Assembly (NCBI RefSeq): GCF_023896955.1
Contig: NZ_JAMHIW010000014.1
Location: forward strand, 1-64,000
Length of the DNA: 64,000 nucleotides
Origin: Micromonospora sp. RHAY321
Lineage (GTDB): Bacteria; Actinomycetota; Actinomycetes; Mycobacteriales; Micromonosporaceae
Direction of reading: 5' to 3'
Position numbers and translations under genes: made by a program. The notes under the pieces were generated by a model. That model made no database searches. It worked only from the letters and a program-made list of their open reading frames with translations, and was not told where the DNA came from. Of this stretch, positions 17,034 to 24,572 are shown in pieces; position 1 is the stretch's first letter; every line of letters starts with the position of its first letter.

Positions 17034-17420
17034 TTACCCGACCTTGGCGACGATCTCCACGAGGTTGCCGTCCGGGTCGCGCAGCAGGGCGTTGCGGTTA
17101 CCGTTGCCGGCGTCGTGTGGCGGTTGGATCGCAGACACACCAGCGGCAACCAGCCTCTCGAAGGCCGCGTCGACGTCGTGTGTCCACACCACCAGCGCCA
17201 TGGCTGGCCTGCCCGGCTCCGCCGTCACACCGTGGGCTCTCCTGGCCGCCTCGACCGTGCCGAGGCCGACGGTGAAGCCGCCGAGCCGAAGCTCCACGTG
17301 CTCCGGGACCCCCTCGGTGGGAGTCCGGAACGTCTCCGTGAACCCCAGCAGGTCCCGGTAGAAGCGGATCCCCGCTTCGATGTCGGACGTGTAGAGATTG
17401 ACGAGCGCCGTATCGAACAT
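17034..17420 (-). CDS. VOC (glyoxalase/bleomycin-resistance fold) protein
   Basis: A 128-residue protein of the vicinal-oxygen-chelate superfamily: two beta-alpha-beta-beta-beta modules, the first ending in VELRLGGFTVGLG and the second containing RNALLRDPDGNLVEIVAKV, the family's C-terminal signature. Members are glyoxalases, dioxygenases or antibiotic-binding proteins, and which applies is not clear. The ATG at 17418-17420 with GGTGG upstream is preferred; an ATG 12 bases further out lacks a ribosome site. It is transcribed toward the MFS gene. Confidence 0.82.
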   Translation of the reverse strand: MFDTALVNLYTSDIEAGIRFYRDLLGFTETFRTPTEGVPEHVELRLGGFTVGLGTVEAARRAHGVTAEPGRPAMALVVWTHDVDAAFERLVAAGVSAIQPPHDAGNGNRNALLRDPDGNLVEIVAKVG

Positions 17421-17531
17421 ACGTACCACCATAGGAGGTCGCGGTGGCCCGCGCTGTCCGGCTAGGCCAGGCTGGTCGAAGCGGACCTCCCCATCCGCCG
17501 GTGAAGGTGGTCGCGGGGATCTGGGAGAGAG

Positions 17532-18581
17532 TCAGCTCGGGCGCTGGCGGCGCTGGTGGGAAAGGTCCGTGTGGTGATGCCCGCCGGGGTGGCTGTCGGG
17601 GTCGGTGTGCACGGTGGCACTCGTCAGCCTGGGTACGGCGTGGGTGAGTTGATGCTCGGCGTCGGCGGCGATCTCGTGGGCGGCGACGAGGCTGAGGCGA
17701 GCGTCGACGACCAACTCGGCTTCGGCGTGCAGGCGGTGGCCGATCCAGCGCATCCGCACCGCGGCGACGTCCCGCACGCCGTCGATGGTGCGGAGCGTCG
17801 TCTCGGCCTGGTCGACGATGGCGGGGTCCACGGCGTCCATGAGGCGTCGGTACACCTCGCGGGCGGCGTCCTTCAGGACGAAGGCGATGGCGACGGCGAT
17901 GACCAGACCGACGACAGGGTCGGCCCAGTGCCAACCGAGGGCGGCGCCACCGGCGGCGGCGAGGACCGCGAGGGAGGTGTAGCCGTCGGTGCGGGCGTGT
18001 AGGCCGTCGGCGACCAGGGCGGCGGAGCCGATGCGCCGGCCTACACGGATGCGGTAGCGGGCTACCAGCTCGTTGCCGATGAACCCGACAAGGCCGGCGG
18101 CGGCCACCCAGGGCAGGTGTGTCACCTCGGCCGGGTGTAGCAGCCGCGTACCGGCGGTCCAGGCGGCGGCGACGGCGGAGGCGGCGATCACGACGACGAT
18201 GATGATGCCGGCGATGTCTTCGGCACGGCCGTAGCCGTAGGTGTAGGCGCGGGTCGCGGCCCGGCGGCCGAGCAGGAAGGCGATCCCCAACGGTACGGCG
18301 GTCAGAGCGTCAGCGACGTTGTGCAGGGTGTCACCGAGTAGAGCCACCGATCCGGACAGCACGACGATGACCGCCTGGGCGACAGCCGTGATCCCGAGAC
18401 CGACCAGGGAGATCCAGAGGGCGCGTAGCCCTTCACGGGAGGATTCAAGGGCGGGATCGACTTTCGCGCGTGAGTCGTGCGAGTGCGGCATCAACACGTG
18501 GCGCAGCCGATGCCACCAGGAGGCGAGGTGACCGCCGCCGGGATGGTGGTCGTGGTCGTGTCCGTGCTCTTGGTCGTCCAC
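17532..18581 (-). CDS. Cation diffusion facilitator (CDF) family metal exporter
   Basis: A 349-residue membrane protein that would export Zn2+, Co2+, Ni2+ or a related ion against protons. The N-terminus is His-rich (HGHDHDHHPGGGH and PHSHD), as is the C-terminus (HPGGHHHTD). Six hydrophobic segments are present. Metal-site residues are in TM2 (GDTLHNVADAL) and TM5 (ADGLHARTDGYTSL), the D/HxxxD pattern of the transport site. A cytoplasmic ferredoxin-like domain follows. A divergent ArsR regulator begins 60 bases away, which supports metal control of this gene. The exact metal is not decided by sequence. Confidence 0.92.
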   Translation of the reverse strand: MDDQEHGHDHDHHPGGGHLASWWHRLRHVLMPHSHDSRAKVDPALESSREGLRALWISLVGLGITAVAQAVIVVLSGSVALLGDTLHNVADALTAVPLGIAFLLGRRAATRAYTYGYGRAEDIAGIIIVVVIAASAVAAAWTAGTRLLHPAEVTHLPWVAAAGLVGFIGNELVARYRIRVGRRIGSAALVADGLHARTDGYTSLAVLAAAGGAALGWHWADPVVGLVIAVAIAFVLKDAAREVYRRLMDAVDPAIVDQAETTLRTIDGVRDVAAVRMRWIGHRLHAEAELVVDARLSLVAAHEIAADAEHQLTHAVPRLTSATVHTDPDSHPGGHHHTDLSHQRRQRPS

Positions 18582-18629
18582 CGGTTCCCCCTACCCCGTG
18601 CGGCACGGACGATCCGGGCCGTCTGCCGA

Positions 18630-18660
18630 CGGCGATAATATGTGCTCATGTACGCACGCG
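18630..18660. promoter_or_regulatory. Probable shared promoter/operator of CDF exporter and ArsR regulator
   Basis: The 60-base divergent gap is unusually AT-rich around GATAAT (18634-18639) and ATATGTGCTCATGTA, which has partial dyad symmetry. GATAAT is a good -10 for the regulator. Autorepressing ArsR/SmtB proteins usually bind such imperfect palindromes over the promoter. Placement is inference. Confidence 0.4.
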
Positions 18661-19007
18661 ACAACGTTGCAGATGCGAATGACCTGCAACAACGACTCCC
18701 TGCCGATAATCAGGTGGAGGCGGCGACGGAGATGTTGCGGATGCTGAGCGACGGAACACGGCTGCGGTTGATGTGGATGCTCGTCGAGGGCGAGCACAAC
18801 GTGACAGCGCTGGTGACTGCGCTGGGAGTGGCGCGGCCGGCGGTGTCGCAGCACCTGGGCAAGCTGCGGTTGGCCGGGCTGGTGACGATGCGACGGGAGG
18901 GCCGTCGCGCTGTCTATGGCGTCCGAGGCGGCCACGTCCGTCGGCTGGTGACCGAGGTCCTGCACGCCGCGTCGCACCGGGTGACCGGCTTACCGGAGCA
19001 CGACTGA
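18648..19007 (+). CDS. ArsR/SmtB family metal-responsive repressor
   Basis: A winged-helix repressor of about 119 residues. The recognition region is LGVARPAVSQHLGKLRLAGLV, followed by the wing MRREGRRAVYGV. It has no cysteines, so it is not an As/Cd sensor of the ArsR or CadC kind. The last helix has GGHVRRLVTEVLHAASH, which places histidines as in the alpha-5 zinc/nickel site of SmtB or CzrA, but the usual aspartate two residues before the first His is Gly. It probably represses the divergent CDF exporter. ATG 18648 is used; a GTG six bases upstream is possible. Confidence 0.85.
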   Translation: MYARDNVADANDLQQRLPADNQVEAATEMLRMLSDGTRLRLMWMLVEGEHNVTALVTALGVARPAVSQHLGKLRLAGLVTMRREGRRAVYGVRGGHVRRLVTEVLHAASHRVTGLPEHD

Positions 19008-19023
19008 ACGTGAGCGCGGAGAC

Positions 19024-20085
19024 CTAGTCGACAGGCTTGGAGCGCGGGTCGGCGAACCAGTCGCGGGTGAACTGCCGGACGGCGTCGACGTCGACCGTGT
19101 CGCAGGCAGCGGTGCCGTACGCGTGGACTGCCTTGACCGCCTCGGTCTGACCGGGGGCGGGACCGCCGACAACGCGACCGGCGGTGGGGTCGGTGACGAA
19201 AGCACGCAGTTGGGCGAGCTGGTCGGTGGGCAGATCCGGTCGGTAGTTGACGATCACGAAGCCGTCGCCGATGACGTGCCCGAACGAGGTGGCTGGCACA
19301 GTCTCGCCAGGCTCGAAGAAGTCCTTCATCGGGTGAGAGCTGCCGAACGGGAACGTCTCCGTACGGTTGCGGACCTCGCAGCTGCCCTGCTCCTGAGCGC
19401 CGGCCTGCATCGGTCGCAGTGCCTCGCCGCCGGAGGTGACAGCCAGCACCGCCGCCGCGACCACGCCAGCCGCGACCAGCACGCCGTGGGACAGGCGCAC
19501 ATCGCGCAGGCGGGGAATGTAGTGGCGCAGCACGTCACCGATCATGAACATGGCCACCACCGCGATCAGCTGCCCGATCTCGACCCCCAGGTTGAAGGCC
19601 AGCACCCGAGGAATCAGTCCGTCCGAGGGCAGGCCCACGTCCTGCAACCGGGTGGCTAGGCCAAGCCCATGAACGAGGCCGAAGGCGAGCACGACCCCGC
19701 CGAACCAGGTCCAGCTCTTCGGCCTGCCCCGCAGGCCGACCAGACCGAGGAAGACCAGGCTCAGCGCGACCACGATATCGACAGGGACCGGGTTGACGTG
19801 CCAGTCGGCGACCGTCGCGGTGAACAGCGTGACGCTGTGCCCGAGCGCGAACAGGGAGATCAGCTTGGCTGCCCGTCGGATCTCACCGGCAAGAAGCAGG
19901 ATGCCGCCGACGAAGAGCAGGTGATCCCAACCGGCGAGCATGTGCTTTGTGCCCAGCCACACGAATCCGCCGATGGTTTCGCTTGATCCGCCGACACCGT
20001 GAGCCCACGCTGCCCCTGGAAGCGCCAGCATCGTGGCCGTCACCACAGCACCCACGATCGCACCCCGTCGCGCCGTAGCAAGCAT
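19024..20085 (-). CDS. HupE/UreJ-like membrane protein fused to a DUF3105-like domain
   Basis: A 353-residue protein. An N-terminal signal-like segment ending near AWAHG is followed by a HupE/UreJ-type membrane domain of about six helices, with KHMLAGWDHLLFVGGILLL and FALGHSVTLFTA. Helices continue to about residue 220. The C-terminal ~115 residues form a separate domain similar to DUF3105: VIVNYRPDLPTDQLAQLRAF, a GxPxPG-like turn, and two cysteines (CEVRN and AACDT) that could pair. HupE/UreJ proteins are thought to move nickel or cobalt; DUF3105 has no settled role. ATG 20083-20085 is chosen because AGAGG lies eight bases upstream. It is convergent with the arsR gene. Confidence 0.75.
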   Translation of the reverse strand: MLATARRGAIVGAVVTATMLALPGAAWAHGVGGSSETIGGFVWLGTKHMLAGWDHLLFVGGILLLAGEIRRAAKLISLFALGHSVTLFTATVADWHVNPVPVDIVVALSLVFLGLVGLRGRPKSWTWFGGVVLAFGLVHGLGLATRLQDVGLPSDGLIPRVLAFNLGVEIGQLIAVVAMFMIGDVLRHYIPRLRDVRLSHGVLVAAGVVAAAVLAVTSGGEALRPMQAGAQEQGSCEVRNRTETFPFGSSHPMKDFFEPGETVPATSFGHVIGDGFVIVNYRPDLPTDQLAQLRAFVTDPTAGRVVGGPAPGQTEAVKAVHAYGTAACDTVDVDAVRQFTRDWFADPRSKPVD

Positions 20086-20225
20086 CCGCCCAGCCTCTCC
20101 TCCGCCGACCACCGCACGCCCAAGCCTGCACGTCCTCCATTGGTCGTTCGGTCGTCCCGTTCAGTTCCCGCCGTGACCCCGGCACCACGACCTCGTTCCC
20201 GAAGCGGCGCGCTGGGTGAACCGGG

Positions 20226-21647
20226 TCAGGACACGGGAAGACCCAGCAGACCGGCAGCGAGGCCCAGAGCCGCGCTGACCGCCAGGACGCGCAGAACCGA
20301 CCAGCGGAGGCCGAAGACCAGAACCGCCGCGACAGCGGCGATGGCCAGCGGCACGGGGCGCCAACTGCCCAGGTCGGGCAGCTCCACGTGCAGAGGGCCG
20401 GTGGTCACGAGGTGTTGTCGGGCGAACAGCGTGTGCGCGGCGAAGTACAGGCCGAGATTGGCGACGACTCCGACCACGGCGGCGGTGATCCCCGTCAGCG
20501 CGGCGGACAGAGTGTGGTTGTCGCGCAGTCGCTCCACGTAGGGCGCGCCAAGCAGCACGAACAGGAAACACGGCACGAACGTCACCCAGGTCGTCAGCAG
20601 CGAGCCGACCACACCCGCAACCCATGGGTTGAGGGTGCCCGGGTTGTGATACGCGCCCAGGAACGCCACGAACTGCACAACCATGACCAGCGGACCCGGC
20701 GTGGTCTCGGCCAACGCCAGACCGCGAACCATGTCCCCGGCGGTCAACCAGCCGTAGTCCTCCACCGCCCGCTGGGCGACGAAGGCGAGCACCGCGTACG
20801 CGCCGCCGAACGTCACCACCGCAGTGCCGGAGAAGAACAGGCTCTGCTGCGTGAAGACACTGCCGACACCGGTCAGCGCCGCCACCGCGGCCACCGGAAC
20901 GAGCCAGGCGAACAACCCCACCGCAAGGACGATTGCGGCCCGTCGGCCCGTCGGTCGACCATGGTGCAGCGCGTCGTCCGGGATCAACGGCGCAGGTCCA
21001 TCGTTCCCGCCAGCACCATGTACGGCCGCCGTGAGGTACGTCGGACGCCACCGATGGACTGCCCAGCCGGCCAATGCGGCCAGGGCGACGACAACCGGGA
21101 ACGGCACACCGAAGACCGCCAAGGCCACGAACGCCGCCAGGGCGAACCCGAGCAGCGCGCGGTTGCCCATAGCGCGGCTACCGACCCGCCACACCGCCTG
21201 GGCCACGATCGCCACCACGGCCGGGGCGAGCCCAGCGAACAGCGCCGTCACGATCGGGGTCGCACCGAACCCGACGTACAGCGCGGACAGTGCCAGCAGC
21301 GCGACCAGGCCCGGCAGCACGAACAAAGTGCCCGCGATCAACCCACCGCGCATGCCGTTGAGCAGCCATCCCACGTAGATGGCGAGCTGCTGCGCCTCCG
21401 GCCCGGGCAGCAGCATGCAGTAGTTCAACGCATGCAGGAACCGTCGCTGACCGATCCACCGCCGATCGTCAACCAGGTGCCGCTGCATCACCGCGATCTG
21501 CCCAGCCGGGCCACCGAAAGTCTGCAACGAGATCAAGAACCAGGCTCGGACCGCTCGCCGCAGGGGCACAACGTCGCGCTCAGGCGCCCACCCGCCGACA
21601 TTCGACGGGCGCAATCCATCGGCCCCGACATCCGCCACCTCGGCCAT
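20226..21647 (-). CDS. chrA: Chromate transporter, ChrA family
   Basis: A 473-residue membrane protein made of two homologous CHR halves, the long-chain form of the family. The first half has LQTFGGPAGQIAVMQ and LPGPEAQQLAIYVGW, the second VVTFGGAYAVLAFVAQ and TTPGPLVMVVQFVAFLG. ChrA proteins export chromate, probably in exchange for another ion, and give chromate resistance. The ATG at 21645-21647 is used; a TTG 18 bases upstream is also open. It lies 140 bases upstream of the HupE-like gene on the same strand, so the two may be co-transcribed. Confidence 0.92.
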   Translation of the reverse strand: MAEVADVGADGLRPSNVGGWAPERDVVPLRRAVRAWFLISLQTFGGPAGQIAVMQRHLVDDRRWIGQRRFLHALNYCMLLPGPEAQQLAIYVGWLLNGMRGGLIAGTLFVLPGLVALLALSALYVGFGATPIVTALFAGLAPAVVAIVAQAVWRVGSRAMGNRALLGFALAAFVALAVFGVPFPVVVALAALAGWAVHRWRPTYLTAAVHGAGGNDGPAPLIPDDALHHGRPTGRRAAIVLAVGLFAWLVPVAAVAALTGVGSVFTQQSLFFSGTAVVTFGGAYAVLAFVAQRAVEDYGWLTAGDMVRGLALAETTPGPLVMVVQFVAFLGAYHNPGTLNPWVAGVVGSLLTTWVTFVPCFLFVLLGAPYVERLRDNHTLSAALTGITAAVVGVVANLGLYFAAHTLFARQHLVTTGPLHVELPDLGSWRPVPLAIAAVAAVLVFGLRWSVLRVLAVSAALGLAAGLLGLPVS

Positions 21648-21838
21648 CCGGGGAGTATCCCGCAAAGTCTACCCAGTTGGTAGGGAAGAAAGGGTGGCAG
21701 TGGTAAGCCAGCGAAGATGACCAGTGCCGCCAGACCGTCGAACGCCCGGCCGTAGTGACCAACGCTGAGCCGTGGCCACTGCGCCTGCCCAGGTCACAAG
21801 GCGTGACGAACCTTCTGGTCCGGCACGAGGGCGACGGC

Positions 21839-22333
21839 TTACCTGTAGTTGTTGAACTGGAGGGCGACGCCGAAGTCCTCACCCTTAAGCAGCGAGATGA
21901 CCGCCTGGAGGTCGTCCCTCTTCTTGCCGGTGACCCGCAGTTGGTCGCCCTGGATCTGAGCCTGCACGCCCTTGGGGCCCTCGTCGCGGATCTTCTTGCT
22001 GATCGCCTTGGCCTTGTCCGCCTCGATGCCCTGGATGACCTTGCAGTCAATCTTGAAGATCTTGCCCGACGGACGCGGCTCGCCGGCGTCCAGCGACTTC
22101 AGCGAGATGTTCCGCTTGACCAGCTTCTCCTTGAACACGTCCAGCGCGGCGCGCACCCGCTCCTCGGTCTCAGCCTGGAGGCCGATCGCCTCCTCACCCG
22201 ACCAGGAGATCTCCGCACCGGTGCCGCGGAAGTCGAACCGCGTCGAGAGCTCCTTCTCCGCCTGGCGGAGGGCGTTGTCGACCTCCTGGCGGTCAACCTT
22301 GCTCACGATGTCGAACGACGGGTTCGCTGCCAT
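21839..22333 (-). CDS. YajQ-family nucleotide-binding protein
   Basis: A 164-residue cytoplasmic protein of the UPF0234/YajQ family, whose two ferredoxin-like domains bind nucleotides and, in some bacteria, cyclic di-GMP. The near-invariant start ANPSFDIVSKVDRQEVDNAL and the end GEDFGVALQFNNYR are both present, so it is complete. Whether the actinomycete protein binds c-di-GMP is not shown by the sequence; a GGDEF-EAL gene lies 5 kb away. It is divergent from tRNA-Tyr. Confidence 0.93.
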   Translation of the reverse strand: MAANPSFDIVSKVDRQEVDNALRQAEKELSTRFDFRGTGAEISWSGEEAIGLQAETEERVRAALDVFKEKLVKRNISLKSLDAGEPRPSGKIFKIDCKVIQGIEADKAKAISKKIRDEGPKGVQAQIQGDQLRVTGKKRDDLQAVISLLKGEDFGVALQFNNYR

Positions 22334-22413
22334 GTGCTTCCACTCCTGCTGTCCGGCGGTCTGGGCCCTCCGTCGGCCGCCGACCAGCGGCACGACCCCC
22401 TGACCGTACCCGG

Positions 22414-22444
22414 TTGCACCGGTGCCGGGGTGAGCCGCTATCCT
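22414..22444 (+). promoter_or_regulatory. Probable tRNA-Tyr promoter
   Basis: TTGCAC at 22414-22419 and TATCCT at 22439-22444, separated by 19 bases and 38 bases ahead of the mature tRNA. The long spacer lowers confidence. Confidence 0.4.
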
Positions 22445-22482
22445 TGCTTCCGCCGCCGCGTTGCGACGCGGTGGGGTGCCCT

Positions 22483-22566
22483 GGCGGGTTGCCCGAGCGG
22501 CCAATGGGAGCGGACTGTAAATCCGTCGCGAAAGCTACAGAGGTTCGAATCCTCTACCCGCCACCA
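22483..22566 (+). tRNA. tRNA-Tyr (GTA)
   Basis: A class II tRNA with acceptor GGCGGGT/ACCCGCC, a long variable arm, anticodon loop CTGTAAA and a T arm containing GGTTCGAATCC. CCA is encoded. The segment from the anticodon loop to just past CCA is repeated at 24431-24485, so the 3' half of this gene was supplied by an integrated element. Confidence 0.96.
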
Positions 22567-22568
22567 GG
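22514..22568 (+). repeat. Left attachment-site copy inside tRNA-Tyr
   Basis: The 55 bases from the anticodon loop to two bases beyond CCA match 24431-24485 except for one base (A at 22520, G at 24437). Weaker similarity continues through the downstream hairpin (the shared 16-mer begins at 22585 and 24503). This is the pattern left by tyrosine-recombinase integration at a tRNA 3' end. Confidence 0.88.
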
Positions 22569-22721
22569 CAATGACAAGGCCTCTGAGCTGCGGAAACGCA
22601 GGTTGGGGGCCTTCGTCGTCTCGTGCGACGGTTGACCCCTGCTGTCCCTCATCCTCCGGCCGATCGGGCACGTAGCGGGCACGTCCTGGAGCTGCGGCGC
22701 GGCCCAGACGGGAGCTAGTTG

Positions 22722-23060
22722 GTGACGCGAGACGAACTTCTGAGCGCCCTTGTTGATGACGTACCAGCGCATCGCGCGTGCCGGCGGGCGTTGCTCCAGG
22801 GCGCTGAGTTTGTCATCTGGGATGACGGAATTCCGGCATCGCACCTGGAGGCGATCTATCGGCGCCGCGAGCGGCACACCCGGCGAACAGGCCAACCGAC
22901 AATCGGGCTGCAGGAGGCCGTGGAGCGACTTCGGGACTGCGGGACGGAACTCGTACGGCTGGGCAGGGTGACAGTGAAAGATCCGCCCTATGCGTTCATG
23001 CTGTTTCTAGCCTTGGCCCAGCCGCGCGTGATCGGGTGCACCGGGGTCGGGCGCGAATAG
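22722..23060 (+). CDS. Hypothetical protein in the tRNA-Tyr element
   Basis: A 112-residue soluble protein with a GTG start preceded by GGGAGC. It begins TRDELLSALVDDVPAHRACR and contains FVIWDDGIPASHLEAIYRR, a helix-rich middle and a hydrophobic stretch YAFMLFLALAQPRVIGCTG near the end. I do not recognise a family. It is one of two probable cargo genes between the tRNA repeats. Composition is less extreme in GC than its neighbours, in line with acquired DNA. Confidence 0.55.
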   Translation: MTRDELLSALVDDVPAHRACRRALLQGAEFVIWDDGIPASHLEAIYRRRERHTRRTGQPTIGLQEAVERLRDCGTELVRLGRVTVKDPPYAFMLFLALAQPRVIGCTGVGRE

Positions 23061-23182
23061 AGGTCGTGAGGCCCCGCCAGTTTGGAAGAGCGCGATCAAG
23101 GGGTCGCGATGCCCGAAACGCCAGGTCGGGACGGGGAGCCCGGTTGCGTCTCGTGCCCGCTCGTGACCGCTGAGCCCCGTGG

Positions 23183-23737
23183 CTACTGGCCCGTGGACGG
23201 CCCATGACGGTCCGATGATCTGCTGTCCGGACCTTGCCCCGTCACCAGATCGCGAACGTGTTGTCCGATGCCCCGGTACCGGGCCACCGCCCGCGGCAGG
23301 TCGTTGTCCTGGATTGCTTGGTTCACCTCGTAATCGAGGCCGCGCATCCCTGTCTCGGCCTCCACGATGCGGGCGAGGGCGTACGCGGTAGCGATGGCAG
23401 CATGCGCGCTGGCTGCGGTCGCTGTGTATCGGTAGGGGATTTCGATGGACGCGGAGTTGCCGGCGTAGCAGAGCTGCATGGCGGGGTTTTGGAGCCACAA
23501 CTCAAGGTGCGTCGGGTATCGATCTTCGCCGGCTGCGCCGATCTCCTGCTGTGCCCGCGCGACGATCCGCCGCCAGGCAGCCTCCTGTTCGTTCGTGAGT
23601 TGGAGCAGCGGCAGCTCGTCGCTCAAGCGGTCATCGTCTTGGCCTGGCATGAGGAAGCCGATGTCGTATCCCACGTTGGGACAGTAGGAGGCGAGCCCCA
23701 AGCGTCGGCACTCGGCTCGTCGCCGCTCTGCTGCCAT
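23183..23737 (-). CDS. Hypothetical protein in the tRNA-Tyr element (opposite strand)
   Basis: A 184-residue protein from the ATG at 23735-23737; a longer frame is open upstream, so the start is uncertain. Notable parts are SYCPNVGYDIGFLMPGQ near residue 20, an acidic stretch DDDRLSDELP, LTNEQEAAWRRIVARAQQ and an alanine-rich helical region AASAHAAIATAYALARIVEAE. The ribosome site is poor. No family is recognised; the plus-strand frame over the same bases has less protein-like composition. It is likely cargo of the integrated remnant. Confidence 0.5.
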   Translation of the reverse strand: MAAERRRAECRRLGLASYCPNVGYDIGFLMPGQDDDRLSDELPLLQLTNEQEAAWRRIVARAQQEIGAAGEDRYPTHLELWLQNPAMQLCYAGNSASIEIPYRYTATAASAHAAIATAYALARIVEAETGMRGLDYEVNQAIQDNDLPRAVARYRGIGQHVRDLVTGQGPDSRSSDRHGPSTGQ

Positions 23738-24174
23738 CCCCCGACCGGTGCCAAAACTGCGGCGCTCGGTCGGGGTCAAGGGTGGCCGTAGGCCATCGGC
23801 TTGCCGACGCGCAGCGCCCTTGACGCTGGGCGGGTGGCGTAGAGGATCGGGCATCCGGGGGATGAAGTACGCCCTGGTGCTTCCCGTCGATGGGATCGGA
23901 CCGGGACCGGGAGGAATTCGAGGGCAAGCAGCTGCGCTGCGCGGCAGCCGATCGCCCCAGCCCTCAAACGTGGCTGACCTGTCCGGCGATCGTTCCGCCT
24001 CGCCCTCTGGTGCTCCTATGTCCCGTCAGCGTGGGCGGTCGGCCCGGCCGATGCCGGCCGGAGGTCGCCAGCAGGCCGGGGCCGGGCCGGCGCGGCCCGC
24101 TTGCGGGCCGCCTTGATCTGATAGAGCGGAATTCGGCAACGCACACCGCCAAGGGCAACACCGCCAAGGGCTAG
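23738..24174. other. Gene-free stretch inside the element remnant
   Basis: No convincing gene on either strand; the open frames here are Arg, Pro and Gly rich and look like shadows. The only clear structure is a perfect hairpin at 24092-24111 (nine-base arms GCGGCCCGC and GCGGGCCGC, two-base loop). A short duplication CCGCCAAGGG occurs near 24150-24170. It may be degenerate coding sequence. Confidence 0.5.
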
Positions 24175-24390
24175 GCTGATTCTCATGGCGTCCTGGTCGC
24201 CGCCCGCCGGCTGGGTCACTCCAACGCCAGCGTCACGACTCGCCATTACGCCCGAGCTGTCGATGGCCGGGATGCCGAGGTGGCCGCCTTCCTCGACCGG
24301 GCACGGAAGAACAAAGATCATTCCGGAGGGGCACGCAACGGGCACGCGGGGGAGGCCGAGCCGTCCAACGGGAGGGTAAAGCGGCCCTGA
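24175..24390 (+). pseudogene. Tyrosine recombinase (integrase), C-terminal remnant
   Basis: The frame reads GVLVAARRLGHSNASVTTRHY then ARAVDGRDAEVAAFLDRARK and runs to a TGA at 24388-24390. LGHSN plus TTRHYAR is the end of the catalytic domain of phage-type integrases, with the LGH box and the nucleophilic tyrosine. The N-terminal ~350 residues and the Arg...HxxR boxes are absent, and a TAG lies directly before the fragment, so it is not expressed as an enzyme. It sits 40 bases from the right attachment repeat, where an element's integrase is expected. Confidence 0.85.
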
Positions 24391-24430
24391 CGTGCCCGGA
24401 CTTTCATCGATGACCTTGATAACGGGCAAA

Positions 24431-24485
24431 ACTGTAGATCCGTCGCGAAAGCTACAGAGGTTCGAATCCTCTACCCGCCACCAGG
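24431..24485 (+). repeat. Right attachment-site copy (tRNA-Tyr 3' half)
   Basis: A second copy of the tRNA-Tyr 3' half with one mismatch in the anticodon loop region. It is followed by the hairpin AACGGCC...GGCCGTTTT (about 24491-24533), which has a T tract and looks like the original tRNA terminator. No 5' half is present, so it does not make a tRNA. Confidence 0.88.
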
Positions 24486-24572
24486 TGCACAAACGGCCTC
24501 GTGAGCTGCGGAAACGCACTCCGGGGCCGTTTTCGTGAGTCCAGGGCTGGCGGTCGCTCCCCTCTCCGCGTC

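Larger units (their letters stand above)
22514..24485. mobile_element. Remnant of an integrative element at tRNA-Tyr
   Basis: A 1.9-kb segment bounded by 55-bp direct repeats of the tRNA-Tyr 3' end. It contains a small hypothetical gene, a second hypothetical gene on the other strand, an 18-bp perfect hairpin and the C-terminal piece of a tyrosine recombinase next to the right repeat. There is no intact integrase, excisionase, replication or transfer gene, so it cannot move alone. Actinomycete integrative elements of the pSAM2 type place their integrase beside the attachment site in the same way. Confidence 0.82.

Noticed and set aside
17444..17647. A 67-codon plus-strand frame with an ideal AGGAGG five bases before its GTG
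   Set aside because: It runs antisense into the CDF gene, is rich in Gly, Arg and Trp, and resembles no protein. The ribosome-site match is probably chance next to the VOC gene start.
18648..19007. ArsR protein as an arsenic or cadmium sensor
   Set aside because: It has no cysteine residues, which such sensors require.
23234..23791. A plus-strand frame over the second hypothetical gene of the tRNA-Tyr element
   Set aside because: Less protein-like than the minus frame, with Cys, His and Gly scattered; kept only as an alternative.
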